Part shown: one piece after another, positions 36,081-44,559 of the stretch
Position numbering within the stretch: the stretch's first letter is position 1
How the letters are laid out: each line of letters opens with the position of its first letter
Assembly (NCBI RefSeq): GCF_900091655.1
Contig: NZ_LT594621.1
Location: 1,426,001 to 1,490,000, forward strand
From: Culturomica massiliensis
Lineage (GTDB): Bacteria > Bacteroidota > Bacteroidia > Bacteroidales > Marinifilaceae
DNA: 64,000 nt
Direction of reading: 5' to 3'
Notes under the pieces: generated by a model
What the model was told of the DNA's origin: nothing
What the model saw: the letters and a program-made list of their open reading frames with translations, nothing else
Database searches by the model: none
Made by a program: the position numbers and the translations under genes

Positions 36081-36728
36081 ATGAGCAGATATGATTTTAT
36101 AAGATTCGGCGGCTTTGTCAACTGGGCGGACGAGGACACGGACACGTTCCGGAAAATGAAAGTCTGCCTGCCGGTAAAGGAGCCTGTCGAAGATGACACG
36201 AAAATAGGACTGATTTCCACGGACGAGGACAATCCGGAAGAAATCGCGGTTTCCTATTCCGTCAGGGCAGCCGAACTCATCCCTTGGACGGACTCATTCC
36301 AGGAAGGATACTGGAAAGCCCTGATAGTGGCAGAGGCAAACGGAGCAGGCACGGACGTATTGCTGCCCATGCTCAAAGATGCCGGACTATGCCTGATGGA
36401 ATGTGTCTTCCTGATGCTCCGGAGCGATGCCTGCAAACTGTTTCCGGTCCTGTGCCGGCTGTTCCCGGAAGTGGAGGAAATGTTTGAGATTATCACATGG
36501 AATGACAGGGAATATTTTGTCAGGGAACTGACGCTGTTCCGTGGAACGGGCGGGGAATACAAAACCCTGGTCTCTGTAACGGGTCTGCAAGACGTGCTGG
36601 TCGGCAAAGACGGCGCACCCATATCGGACGAGGCGGAGGCCGTGGACCGGAAAATCTGCTATTACTTCACGGACGAGGAGTTCCTGCTGCCGGAAGAGCG
36701 GCTTGTGGCCCTTGCGGAGGATGCGTGA
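36081..36728 (+). CDS. Unknown acidic protein
   Basis: 215 residues with strongly acidic composition. 'LLPMLKDAGLCLMECVFLMLRSDACKLFPVLCRLF' forms an unusual cysteine/methionine-rich helical stretch (about 93-130). No family; acidic small proteins in such arrays are often DNA mimics, but nothing specific supports that here. Confidence 0.55.
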   Translation: MSRYDFIRFGGFVNWADEDTDTFRKMKVCLPVKEPVEDDTKIGLISTDEDNPEEIAVSYSVRAAELIPWTDSFQEGYWKALIVAEANGAGTDVLLPMLKDAGLCLMECVFLMLRSDACKLFPVLCRLFPEVEEMFEIITWNDREYFVRELTLFRGTGGEYKTLVSVTGLQDVLVGKDGAPISDEAEAVDRKICYYFTDEEFLLPEERLVALAEDA

Positions 36729-36741
36729 GAAATCATAATGT

Positions 36742-37410
36742 ATGTACAAAGACCAGAAAATGAATAAAAGAATGAACAAACAGCAAACCACTCCCGTTAC
36801 CGACACTTTTAAGGGGATGCTACTTATGTCAATGGGTGTCCCTGTAGGAAACATCCGTCCCTACCGTTTGAAGTCGGCACCTTCCTGCCTCGGCGGTTTC
36901 GAGCGCATGAGCGTAGCGGCAGCACGAGCCTCGGGAATGGATATCCCGGAGACGGAGAAAGAGAACGATGAAGTTTACATATGCCGCTTGGGACCCGCCG
37001 TCTTCCATAAATGGATGCCTGTCTGGATGTTCGAAACCGCTTTCGAACCGGTTCCCGAGCAGAGACGCGGTGACCGCATCCGAACACTTACGGAAGAGAT
37101 GAACAACCATCACGTGGCGGAGAAAGCCCTGAATGAAAAATGTTACGCCCTGTCCGTGAAGCTGCTTTCCGAGTGTGGCGGCAGCCTTGATGACAACGGT
37201 GAACAATCCTCGACCTATCTCCATGTTGTGGACCGTGACCCCGTGGAACTGGTCATCACGAACGCGTCGCTCCGGAAAGACGGGAAAATCTTCATCATGG
37301 GTTACAGTTACTACACGGGCGAGGAGTACGAGCAGGAATGTGACGTAGAATCCGGCATGGACATACTGAATTTTATCCTTTCCCAAAAAAGTTTTGAGTG
37401 CCATGAATGA
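36742..37410 (+). CDS. Unknown protein whose 3' end abuts the RT module
   Basis: 222 residues. N-terminus 'DTFKGMLLMSMGVPVGNIRPYRLKSAPS', C-terminus '...LNFILSQKSFECHE'. The last codons (TTT GAG TGC CAT GAA TGA) overlap the RT start. At 39502-39513 the same TTTGAGTGCCAT is followed by TAA, which would end this protein at ...SFECH. No known family. Confidence 0.6.
   Translation: MYKDQKMNKRMNKQQTTPVTDTFKGMLLMSMGVPVGNIRPYRLKSAPSCLGGFERMSVAAARASGMDIPETEKENDEVYICRLGPAVFHKWMPVWMFETAFEPVPEQRRGDRIRTLTEEMNNHHVAEKALNEKCYALSVKLLSECGGSLDDNGEQSSTYLHVVDRDPVELVITNASLRKDGKIFIMGYSYYTGEEYEQECDVESGMDILNFILSQKSFECHE
37393..37404. repeat. Left copy of 12-bp direct repeat bounding the RT module
   Basis: TTTGAGTGCCAT, followed by GAAT; matches 39502-39513 (followed by TAAT). 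The distance between the copies is 2109 bp. Confidence 0.75.
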
Positions 37411-38665
37411 AGACAAGATATTGCAAATGTTCTTCGACATAGGCCGGTGGACGAAGGCCATTGAGAAAGGCGTGCTGAAAGACATTAGGAAAGACCAACT
37501 TATTCGGCTGACCGACGAGCATACCCGTATGGCGATGGCCTATGCCATGCGCCGGGGAAAGTACGAGATTTCCCCTCCCCACACGGCGCAGATACCCAAG
37601 GACAACGGTGAGTTCCGCACAGTGTACGTAAACGAGCCGATGGACCGCGTAGTACTGGGTATCGCCAACGACCTGCTCTTCGAGTTGATGCCGGAGATGC
37701 TGCACTCTTCGTGCAAGTCCTACCAGACCGGTATAGGGTGCGGCAAGGTAGTTACGGAAGTCAGCCACCGGATGACAGAAACCGGCAATAGCGGCTGTCT
37801 GGGCTGGAAGTCCGACCTTTCCAAATACTTCGACAGTGTTCCGATACGGTTCATCGACGAGGCGTTCGACAAGGTGGAGGCCAAACACGGCCAGTCTGCC
37901 CTGATAGACGTACTTAGGAAATATTACCACTCGGACCTCTATTTCGATGAAGATAACCGGTTGCAAAGCAAGTATCAATCCTTGAAACAGGGTTGTGCTG
38001 TGGCTAGCTGGCTGGCGGATGTACTGCTCTACGACCTAGACAGGGAACTGTCACAAATGAACGGCTACTACGTCCGGTATTCCGACGATATGCTTTTTAT
38101 CGGCAAGGATTATGAAAAAGCGATGGACACACTCCAAAAACGCCTGGAAGATAAATCCATGAAGCTAAATCCCAAGAAAGTGGAATACCTGGCAGCCGAT
38201 GTCTGGTTCAAGTTCTTAGGATTCAGTATCAAGGGCGGCATGGTCTCGCTCTCGTCATCACGCATCAAGACCTTCCAGCACGAGATCGAGCGGCGGACAA
38301 TCCGCTGCCGGGACACGACACTGGCAAAAGCCGTGGACGCCGTGAACCGTTACCTGTACAAGGGCGAGTTCAGCTGGGCGATACAGGTATTGCCGGTCTG
38401 TAATGTGAAGAGTGACCTCAACGAGCTGAACAAGTTCGTGATGGACTGCTTTAGAGCCGTTCAGACGGGCAGGTGCAAGATCGGCGGTCTGGGATATGTC
38501 CGAACCAAACCGGATGGCTGCATCGTCCGGGGACGGGGACGCAACGTGAAGGCCAACCGCGATAAAACAGACCGGGACATACCGGGTTACCTGACTGTCG
38601 GCTGCATGCGTAACGCCCTTCTGACCAGCCGGGCGGTGTACAACACGCTGGTGGCATCGCTATAA
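37403..38665 (+). CDS. Reverse transcriptase, unclassified lineage
   Basis: 420 residues from ATG 37403 (an upstream TTG adds three). RT motifs in order: motif 2 'AQIPKDNGEFRTVYV' (about 62-76), motif 3 'SDLSKYFDSV' with catalytic Asp (about 138), motif 4 'LKQGCAVASWLADVLL' (QG at about 196), motif 5 'YVRYSDDMLF' (YSDD, about 226-229), motif 7 'FKFLGFSIKGG'. QG rather than IG argues against diversity-generating retroelements; no maturase X, HNH or CRISPR domain follows, only about 130 helical/basic residues. Overlaps the upstream gene by 8 nt and is followed directly by a folded RNA. Confidence 0.85.
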   Translation: MNEDKILQMFFDIGRWTKAIEKGVLKDIRKDQLIRLTDEHTRMAMAYAMRRGKYEISPPHTAQIPKDNGEFRTVYVNEPMDRVVLGIANDLLFELMPEMLHSSCKSYQTGIGCGKVVTEVSHRMTETGNSGCLGWKSDLSKYFDSVPIRFIDEAFDKVEAKHGQSALIDVLRKYYHSDLYFDEDNRLQSKYQSLKQGCAVASWLADVLLYDLDRELSQMNGYYVRYSDDMLFIGKDYEKAMDTLQKRLEDKSMKLNPKKVEYLAADVWFKFLGFSIKGGMVSLSSSRIKTFQHEIERRTIRCRDTTLAKAVDAVNRYLYKGEFSWAIQVLPVCNVKSDLNELNKFVMDCFRAVQTGRCKIGGLGYVRTKPDGCIVRGRGRNVKANRDKTDRDIPGYLTVGCMRNALLTSRAVYNTLVASL

Positions 38666-39501
38666 GTTACGCCGGGCACACGGCAGAACGGGTGGACGGG
38701 CAGGCTATTCAACGTTACAGGCTTATAACCAGAATCCATATCGAGATTAACCGGTCTAACACCCGGTTAATCCCATCTCGATTCTGGCTGCGCCTGTAAT
38801 GTATCGGGAAATTAAAGTCATGTGCCGTCTGTCCCGTACCCGTTACCGGAGCACACCGGGAAAGTTCAAGGAATAGGTTTGGGCATCCCGCGTACCAACG
38901 TCTTCTTTCCGAGTCTGAAGGCGGCTGACCGTCGCCTTCGGACTCCGCAGAAGACCCATACGCGGGATACATCGGAAGCATAAAGCCATGTGCCGGTATT
39001 ATGAGAACTTTCAGTCTTTTCCAGCACGGGAACGTGCGGTTCGGGGGAATGGATTCAGCCTGCTGTCCCCGATAAGCCCGTCTCGCGCCGTCGTATCCCT
39101 AACGTTATACGACGGCGCCATTCCGGCTTCCGCCACAGCAGACATCGGACCTGTAAAGGAACGTGCCGGCATTCCGGGAACCGCAAAAAGAACAGCACAG
39201 GGCAAAGGGGGCAAGGCCGGGATTTCAACAGAGCCGCAATTCACACGGCTGGAGCCTGTGTTATCTCCTGCTAACACGACAGATGACACAGGTTCCAGCT
39301 GTACTCGCGGCCCGTATCAGGTTTTTAAAGGGATGTGCCGTCCGGATGAGTCCCCTGAACAGAAGGTAGCGCGACCGCATATGCACGAGGGACCCAAATT
39401 CAAGATACAGTATTCAAGCTTGGTCCTGAGCCAGGCAACTACCTGGTTCAGGACCGAAGTCCTACTGTATTTATCAGGACTATAAAGATACGCGCCAGGG
39501 G
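38666..39501 (+). ncRNA. Large structured RNA downstream of the reverse transcriptase
   Basis: 836 nt without a reading frame matching neighbours, containing strong stems with wobble-compensated pairs: 38714-38722/38792-38800 enclosing 38729-38787; 38885-38894/38959-38968 enclosing GTCTTCT/AGAAGAC and a 13-bp stem (38911-38923/38933-38945); GCACG-GGAA-CGTGC (39023-39036); a perfect 12-bp stem 39085-39096/39107-39118; 14 bp at 39248-39261/39286-39299; 14 bp at 39422-39435/39442-39455 inside 39405-39412/39463-39470. TAAAGnnATGTGCCG occurs three times (38813, 38981, 39326). Probably the template or cofactor of the adjacent RT. Confidence 0.65.
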
Positions 39502-39513
39502 TTTGAGTGCCAT
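39502..39513. repeat. Right copy of 12-bp direct repeat bounding the RT module
   Basis: TTTGAGTGCCAT followed by TAAT; with the left copy at 37393 it brackets RT plus RNA. Fusing the flanks restores an uninterrupted 3' end for the upstream gene and 21 nt spacing to the next gene. Confidence 0.75.
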
Positions 39514-39534
39514 TAATTGTAAACAGGTGAGAAA

Positions 39535-40014
39535 ATGGAAGATATTTACCGAGAAACCGTCACCGCCATAGAGAACGGCGCAAATTTCCGGATTGATTTC
39601 CAGTCCAGAAGTTTAAAAGTAAACGGGAGACACATGATACGGAACGGCAGGTATGATGGCGCTCCGTGGTTGCCGGAGTACGGCTGCGGGGATTTTTTCA
39701 CGGATGTGGAGGAGCTGTACCGCCGCTATAAACATTCGATACCATCGGAGCGCAGCCAGAGCAAGTCCCGCCGGTATTTCATGGCATTGCCCGAAAGTGA
39801 CCTCGAGGACGGGGACATGCTGTACGGGCAACACCGGGATACCGCGCAATTCGAGCTGGAATTCTATATCCTCTGCCGGATTATAGGCGGGTTCACATGG
39901 AATCCCGAAACGATGGGCAAATGGTTCTGGCAAAGCGAAAAAGACAAGGACCTGGTGATACTCAGAAAATGGGTGGAACCCGGAAGTAATCAATTATTAA
40001 CAAATTCACAATGA
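39535..40014 (+). CDS. Unknown 159-residue protein
   Basis: First gene after the RT module. 'HMIRNGRYDGAPWLPEYGCGDFF' in the first half and 'DTAQFELEFYILCRIIGGFTWNP' in the second. No family. Overlaps the next start by 4 nt (ATGA). Confidence 0.55.
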   Translation: MEDIYRETVTAIENGANFRIDFQSRSLKVNGRHMIRNGRYDGAPWLPEYGCGDFFTDVEELYRRYKHSIPSERSQSKSRRYFMALPESDLEDGDMLYGQHRDTAQFELEFYILCRIIGGFTWNPETMGKWFWQSEKDKDLVILRKWVEPGSNQLLTNSQ

Positions 40015-41099
40015 GTAGAAAGAAACAAGAAACAAAAGTCCTGTGCCCCGGATGCGGCACGGAATTCGCCATCGCGGACAAGGAATTTGCCGCCACGGGC
40101 ACCGTTATCGGCAAGAATTCGGATTTGGGCACCGTCTATCCGGTGGTGGCCGGCCATAATTCTCCTGCCGGACTTCCCAAAGGGGCGCGGGAGCGTATCG
40201 AGGCACTCCGCGGTGCCGGTGTGGACGTGAGCTGCCTGTTCGCCATGCAGGGAGCCGAGGGCGGCGAGTATATCGCCTCCAACAAAGACGGGAAACTTAC
40301 CATCCTGGATGACAACGACCCGATATTCGGCAGCATCATGGCACAGGGTACCGTTCCCAACAACCGACTCTTCCGCCGGTGGGTCATGGCACAAATGTTC
40401 CATATGATGTCATACACGCATTACCGTGAAAAAGAGCCGGCAGGGGTGACCGAGATGATTCACCGGAAAGGCTATGATTACCAGTGGAAAATGCTCTTGA
40501 ACGAGCTGCACGCCCAGATGAAGATGGAACACAAGGACATCACGGGTTTTGCCGAGAGAAACCGCTGGTTCAACCGTGATGTGGTTTTGGCCATCGCGAG
40601 CGACTATGTCAACGCGCTGAAAAAACACGTGGGCAACCTGGAAACAAGAAAATGCAAGGGAGTTCCCTACAAGCGTATACACGGCCGTAATATTTTCGTG
40701 GAGGACCTGCAATCCAAACTGTACTACCCGCTTTCCATCGCGATAACCCACATCAGGCACGCGTTGGACGCCACACAGCTTTACAACGCGGTCAGACAGT
40801 TCAATGACCGTCGTATCCGGCTGCCATGGGGCACTCCTCAAAGCAAGGCATGGATGGATGCCTATAAGGGAGCCGGGGCGTTCTTTACCATGCAGAACCT
40901 GATTCGTTTCCACGGTTGCACGGCTGTCAATGACCGGGGTCGGCGTCTGGACAAGTACCAGTCACTGACGTTCCTGTCAGCCAAGGCGGAAGAGTATAAA
41001 AACGGAGAAGGCTGGCGGTTGCTGGCAGTCCTGAAAAAAATGCTGGCGGACAACAATATCAACATCAAAAAGAAGATGGCGGCATGGCGTAAGAAATAG
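40011..41099 (+). CDS. Unknown protein with N-terminal CxxC knuckle
   Basis: 362 residues. 'VLCPGCGTEFA' at about 9-19 looks like half of a zinc ribbon; the rest is helical and basic at the C-terminus ('NNINIKKKMAAWRKK'). No enzyme motif found. Translationally coupled to the gene before. Confidence 0.6.
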   Translation: MSRKKQETKVLCPGCGTEFAIADKEFAATGTVIGKNSDLGTVYPVVAGHNSPAGLPKGARERIEALRGAGVDVSCLFAMQGAEGGEYIASNKDGKLTILDDNDPIFGSIMAQGTVPNNRLFRRWVMAQMFHMMSYTHYREKEPAGVTEMIHRKGYDYQWKMLLNELHAQMKMEHKDITGFAERNRWFNRDVVLAIASDYVNALKKHVGNLETRKCKGVPYKRIHGRNIFVEDLQSKLYYPLSIAITHIRHALDATQLYNAVRQFNDRRIRLPWGTPQSKAWMDAYKGAGAFFTMQNLIRFHGCTAVNDRGRRLDKYQSLTFLSAKAEEYKNGEGWRLLAVLKKMLADNNINIKKKMAAWRKK

Positions 41100-41161
41100 G
41101 CCGTCATCACCATCCGCCCGGTAGGCGGCGCGGTGTGGCGGGTCAGAATAAATTAGTACTC

Positions 41162-41219
41162 CCTCCATTGAAATGATGCTCATCCCTGTTAACACAAGAT
41201 GAGCATCTTTCAATGGAGG
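41162..41219. repeat. Long near-perfect hairpin
   Basis: 41162-41184 pairs with 41198-41219: CCTCCATTGAAA / TTTCAATGGAGG and GATGCTCATC / GATGAGCATC, with one unpaired T and a 13-nt loop. About 22 bp of stem in a 200-bp gap between genes and no T-tract, so not a standard terminator. Confidence 0.7.
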
Positions 41220-41301
41220 CATTACATCGAAAACGTAAAGAGATGCCCCTGTTTGACGACCACACCGCTATTCTAATCAAAACGACATAATCCTTTATAC
41301 G

Positions 41302-41487
41302 ATGAGCAAGAAACAACTACGACGCAGGGCCTACCTGCTGTACCGGTTACGAAAACAGGGTATCCGATGCCTGACACGTTGCCGGACCATCTTCTACCTT
41401 TACGGGGAGGATCCTAAATCAGTACCGCAGATTTGCAGCCTGATAAGCGAATTCCATTTCCATGTCCAGTTTGAAATACCCGCCTGA
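41302..41487 (+). CDS. Small Arg-rich protein
   Basis: 61 residues; strongly basic first half (MSKKQLRRRAYLLYRLRKQG) and aromatic second half. May bind nucleic acid. Overlaps the next small gene by 26 nt, which is large for this operon, so confidence is moderate. Confidence 0.45.
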   Translation: MSKKQLRRRAYLLYRLRKQGIRCLTRCRTIFYLYGEDPKSVPQICSLISEFHFHVQFEIPA

Positions 41488-41641
41488 CATGAAACCGGGA
41501 GACATTGCAACGCTGAAAGTGCCCTACAAGGGCTATCGCCGTATAGAACTGTTGGAACGGCTCCAATACACCTGGCTGGTACGCATCTGCGAGAGCAGGA
41601 AGGAGATCGAGGTCTATGAAGACGAGTTCGAAACGGATTAA
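41462..41641 (+). CDS. Small unknown protein (59 residues)
   Basis: ATG 41462 (MSSLKYPPDMKPGDIATLKV...) to TAA 41641. 'GDIATLKVPYKGYRRIELLERL' reads like a small beta-barrel. It fills the gap to the next gene in frame with good codon use, supporting it as real. Confidence 0.5.
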   Translation: MSSLKYPPDMKPGDIATLKVPYKGYRRIELLERLQYTWLVRICESRKEIEVYEDEFETD

Positions 41642-41653
41642 AGGCACGGAACA

Positions 41654-41941
41654 ATGAAAGGAGAACAACAGGAAGAACGCGTACCGAACTTCATCGGCAA
41701 TGCCGTCATTATCCTCACGGCCAGCCATCTGGGCTGCGAGGTGGAGATGCTCGCCACCGCACAGGAGGTGTGGCGGACGAAACGCCTGCCCGAGGCGGTA
41801 CTGCTGGGCATGTACGAAAAGGCCGCACGCGATGCCGTGTCGGCTGTCCGGAAGAGAGGTCTGGCGGAACAGGCTGACCGTCTCGGAGAGATATTTTACA
41901 GGACGGGGGAATTTCCCCCGCCGGAAGAAGACAATACATAA
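41654..41941 (+). CDS. Small helical protein
   Basis: 95 residues; amphipathic helices ('LGCEVEMLATAQEVW', 'LLGMYEKAARDAVSAVRKRGLAEQADRLGEIF'). No family. Confidence 0.55.
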   Translation: MKGEQQEERVPNFIGNAVIILTASHLGCEVEMLATAQEVWRTKRLPEAVLLGMYEKAARDAVSAVRKRGLAEQADRLGEIFYRTGEFPPPEEDNT

Positions 41942-41954
41942 AAAGGAGTAACAA

Positions 41955-42680
41955 ATGAAAACAAGGACTTTTCAGGAAATATATGATTTCTGCCGTACGG
42001 ACGATACCTACCGGAGCTATTTCGAGGCATCGGACGAGTCCCGCATTACCGGAGCAAGGGCAAGAAAGTACTATTACGGCGACATCCGCCGAGGCCAGTG
42101 CCGCGTGGGGACATTCATCTACCGCCAGTCGATGCGGCAGCTTGAAAGGTTCCTCGGGGGCGCAAGGCAGGACCACTACATCCATGTTGACCCGCCGGCC
42201 TGCCGGGGAGTGAGCCTCAAGGACGATATGTTCCCCGGCCAGACCGCCTATATCGTGGTACATGTCAGGAGGCAGGGTGTGCAGATTGAAATCGAACACC
42301 CGTTGCATGGTGGATGGGTGCATTTCACGGCACGCTCCCACCGTCCCTTCACCAGGGAGGGAATCATAGCCGAGGCGAAGTCCTACATTGACAGCCACAT
42401 CCTGCTGGCACCGGGAAGATACCGGGACTTGCAGCTGGAAAATATGGTTTCCAAGGAACAGTTCCCCGCATGGTACAGGCTGTATAAAATGAGGCTGCAC
42501 GACCGGGCGGAAGCCGAACATCGGGACATGGTGGACAGATACAGGCACAGGAACGACCTTACCTACGGGGAAGCCCGTGACATGCTCGCGGCTTCGGGTA
42601 TATTCTTCGACCTGAACTGCGACGAGTTCGAGCGGGACGAGATTACGGAACAATTTGTAAGACTTTGTAACAAGACATAA
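41955..42680 (+). CDS. Unknown 241-residue protein
   Basis: Rich in Arg, Tyr, His: 'ARKYYYGDIRRGQCRVGTFIYRQSMRQLERFLGG' (about 35-70), 'YIVVHVRRQGVQIEIEHPLHGGWVHF' in the middle. No catalytic motif identified. Same operon. Confidence 0.55.
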   Translation: MKTRTFQEIYDFCRTDDTYRSYFEASDESRITGARARKYYYGDIRRGQCRVGTFIYRQSMRQLERFLGGARQDHYIHVDPPACRGVSLKDDMFPGQTAYIVVHVRRQGVQIEIEHPLHGGWVHFTARSHRPFTREGIIAEAKSYIDSHILLAPGRYRDLQLENMVSKEQFPAWYRLYKMRLHDRAEAEHRDMVDRYRHRNDLTYGEARDMLAASGIFFDLNCDEFERDEITEQFVRLCNKT

Positions 42681-42691
42681 TACCCAGGCAA

Positions 42692-43276
42692 ATGAATCTA
42701 TATAATCAAATCAAATATAACGGGTACCGCATCAACATCTATTATGATGATGACGCCCGAAGCCCGCGTGAAGCATATGACAATCTCGGTACGCTTTATA
42801 CGGCACATCGTCGCTACCGCCCGGAGAAGGAGTTTGATGACCACTTCGATATCGACAAGGTTTTTGAAGGGCATATCGGAAATTTCCGGGAATCGTTCCT
42901 GAAGGAATATATCGCCCTGCCGGTCTACCTCTACGACCATGGCGGCATTACAATATCCACCTCGCCGTTCAGCTGCCCGTGGGATTCCGGATTTTTCGGA
43001 ATCATCGCGGTACCGTTGGACAAGGTGCGCCGGGAATACGGGTGGAAGAACATCACCGCGAAACGCAGGAAGCGGATCGAGGGATACCTGCAAGACGAAA
43101 TCAGTACCCTTGACAACTACTATACCGGGGAAGTTTTCGGGTATCGCATCATGCCGGAAAGTGACGATGACAATGAACTGGACAGTTGTTGGGGATTCTA
43201 TGGTACGGAATGTATGAAAGAACTGGAAGCCGAATGCAGGCATATTATCGACGGGCAGAACAAAGCGGTAGCATAA
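42692..43276 (+). CDS. Conserved mobile-element protein ('PFSCPWDSG' family)
   Basis: 194 residues. 'LPVYLYDHGGITISTSPFSC' then 'PWDSGFFGIIAVPLDKVRREYG' (about 75-115) is a motif I recognise from phage and ICE accessory proteins across Firmicutes and Bacteroidota; function is not known. The C-terminus is acidic. Confidence 0.65.
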   Translation: MNLYNQIKYNGYRINIYYDDDARSPREAYDNLGTLYTAHRRYRPEKEFDDHFDIDKVFEGHIGNFRESFLKEYIALPVYLYDHGGITISTSPFSCPWDSGFFGIIAVPLDKVRREYGWKNITAKRRKRIEGYLQDEISTLDNYYTGEVFGYRIMPESDDDNELDSCWGFYGTECMKELEAECRHIIDGQNKAVA

Positions 43277-43309
43277 AATAGAAAAATACGCATAATAACT
43301 GGAAATACA

Positions 43310-43546
43310 ATGAAGACATCATACGGACTTGAATTTGACACGGTAACAGAAATCAATCCTGAATGGAGCGGCTATGACAAGACGATAGCAGGATGTCACC
43401 TGGCCAATGCCAGGGTGGTCATCGTGGATACGGAATACGGGCAACCGATAGACAATGAGCATGACCTTGAAGAAATCTACCGGATTCTCGAAAAGAAAAA
43501 GACAGGCCATACTAAAAATGAACGACATGGAAGAAAAACGAGATAA
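43310..43546 (+). CDS. Small unknown protein
   Basis: 78 residues (MKTSYGLEFDTVTEINPEW...). Compact with 'ANARVVIVDTEYGQPI'. Its 3' end overlaps the start of the next gene by 29 nt. Confidence 0.45.
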   Translation: MKTSYGLEFDTVTEINPEWSGYDKTIAGCHLANARVVIVDTEYGQPIDNEHDLEEIYRILEKKKTGHTKNERHGRKTR

Positions 43547-44459
43547 CAAGGAAATCAGGGTACGCCTGCACCATATCGACCGTGGAAACTGCACGGAAGT
43601 GTGGGAGGTGCAGACAGAGAAGGGTAAGCCCAAACGCTATCTGGGACGTGACGACGGTTATGGACCGAAGGAGTGGTACACGCTCTGCGATGCTCCCTAC
43701 GGCTATTGCGAACGCGACTGCCATGTGAGGGAGGACCTCACCCTCATTGTCTGCGACAAAGATTGGAACGAGGTGTTGCGAGACGGAACGGACAGGGAAC
43801 GCTTTCCTGAAAGTTTCCCTTCACTGGATGAAGCCTGCAACGAGGCATGGAGCAAGGTCGTGAAAGTGCTTCCGCATGTCACGCACAAAGGTTTCGGGCA
43901 GTGGATCACCAAACAGTCATTCCTCCCGCTCAGCCAGACCGAAGAATTGAATTGGCGGGATAGCTACTATGAGGAAGAAGCGAGTGAGATACTCTCACGT
44001 TTTACATGGATCGGTGAAGAGTATGCCATATTCAAGGTTACCCAGAGGCACACCAAGTGCGACGCCCAATGGTACGAGTATTACGCGGGGAAGACAAACC
44101 GGCAGGAACACGAGTGGTATACCCGTTTCTTCGGTTACGAGTACCATGACCGGCATATCAGCGACGTACTCCGGACACTCGGAAGGCGGTGCGACGACAT
44201 CATCCGTACTGCGGTGGAAACCCGCACGGACCACTATTACGGGCGTACGGTTTCCTGTTTCATGGACGAGTTCATCGGTTACGACCTGTCCCATGAACAG
44301 GTCCGTGACGCCAAGGAATGCAGATTGCGCAAGGCACGGGAAGACTACGACGAAGCGAACGCCTACTATTACAAACTGAAAGAGAATGAGGAAAGCATCC
44401 GTGGTATCGAATTGATGCTGCACTGCATAAGACAACAAATCCGAAAAATGAAAAGATAA
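43518..44459 (+). CDS. Unknown 313-residue protein
   Basis: ATG 43518 (MNDMEEKRDN...). First third beta-rich with Cys ('HHIDRGNCTEVWEV', 'YGYCERDCHV'), middle Trp/Tyr-rich ('FTWIGEEYAIFKVTQRHTKCDAQWYEYYAG'), and a C-terminal coiled coil (about 275-313). No family. Confidence 0.55.
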   Translation: MNDMEEKRDNKEIRVRLHHIDRGNCTEVWEVQTEKGKPKRYLGRDDGYGPKEWYTLCDAPYGYCERDCHVREDLTLIVCDKDWNEVLRDGTDRERFPESFPSLDEACNEAWSKVVKVLPHVTHKGFGQWITKQSFLPLSQTEELNWRDSYYEEEASEILSRFTWIGEEYAIFKVTQRHTKCDAQWYEYYAGKTNRQEHEWYTRFFGYEYHDRHISDVLRTLGRRCDDIIRTAVETRTDHYYGRTVSCFMDEFIGYDLSHEQVRDAKECRLRKAREDYDEANAYYYKLKENEESIRGIELMLHCIRQQIRKMKR

Positions 44460-44530
44460 TGGCCAGAAACTACATGTAGCCAGAGTTTGGCAAATCGAAT
44501 ACAAATATCCGGGTATGTATGGCGGGGGCG

Positions 44531-44558
44531 GTCAGGATATCTTTTATGATATCCTGAC
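44531..44558. promoter_or_regulatory. Perfect 11-bp inverted repeat just before a start codon
   Basis: GTCAGGATATC-TTTTAT-GATATCCTGAC ends one base before ATG 44560. Could be an operator or a translation-blocking hairpin. Confidence 0.5.
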
Positions 44559-44559
44559 A

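Noticed and set aside
39331..39395. Hammerhead ribozyme (GGATGAGTCCC resembles CTGATGAGTCC).
   Set aside because: The invariant CUGAnGA is not met and no GAAA closes the second stem.
37403..39501. Diversity-generating retroelement.
   Set aside because: RT motif 4 is QG-type, and I found no template/variable repeat pair with adenine-specific differences near the RT.
38666..39501. Group II intron ribozyme around the RT.
   Set aside because: No 5' ribozyme part precedes the RT, and the GNRA hairpin before GGTTC at 39023-39041 lacks the matching 5' strand of a domain V. A degenerate or permuted form is not excluded; covariance search is needed.
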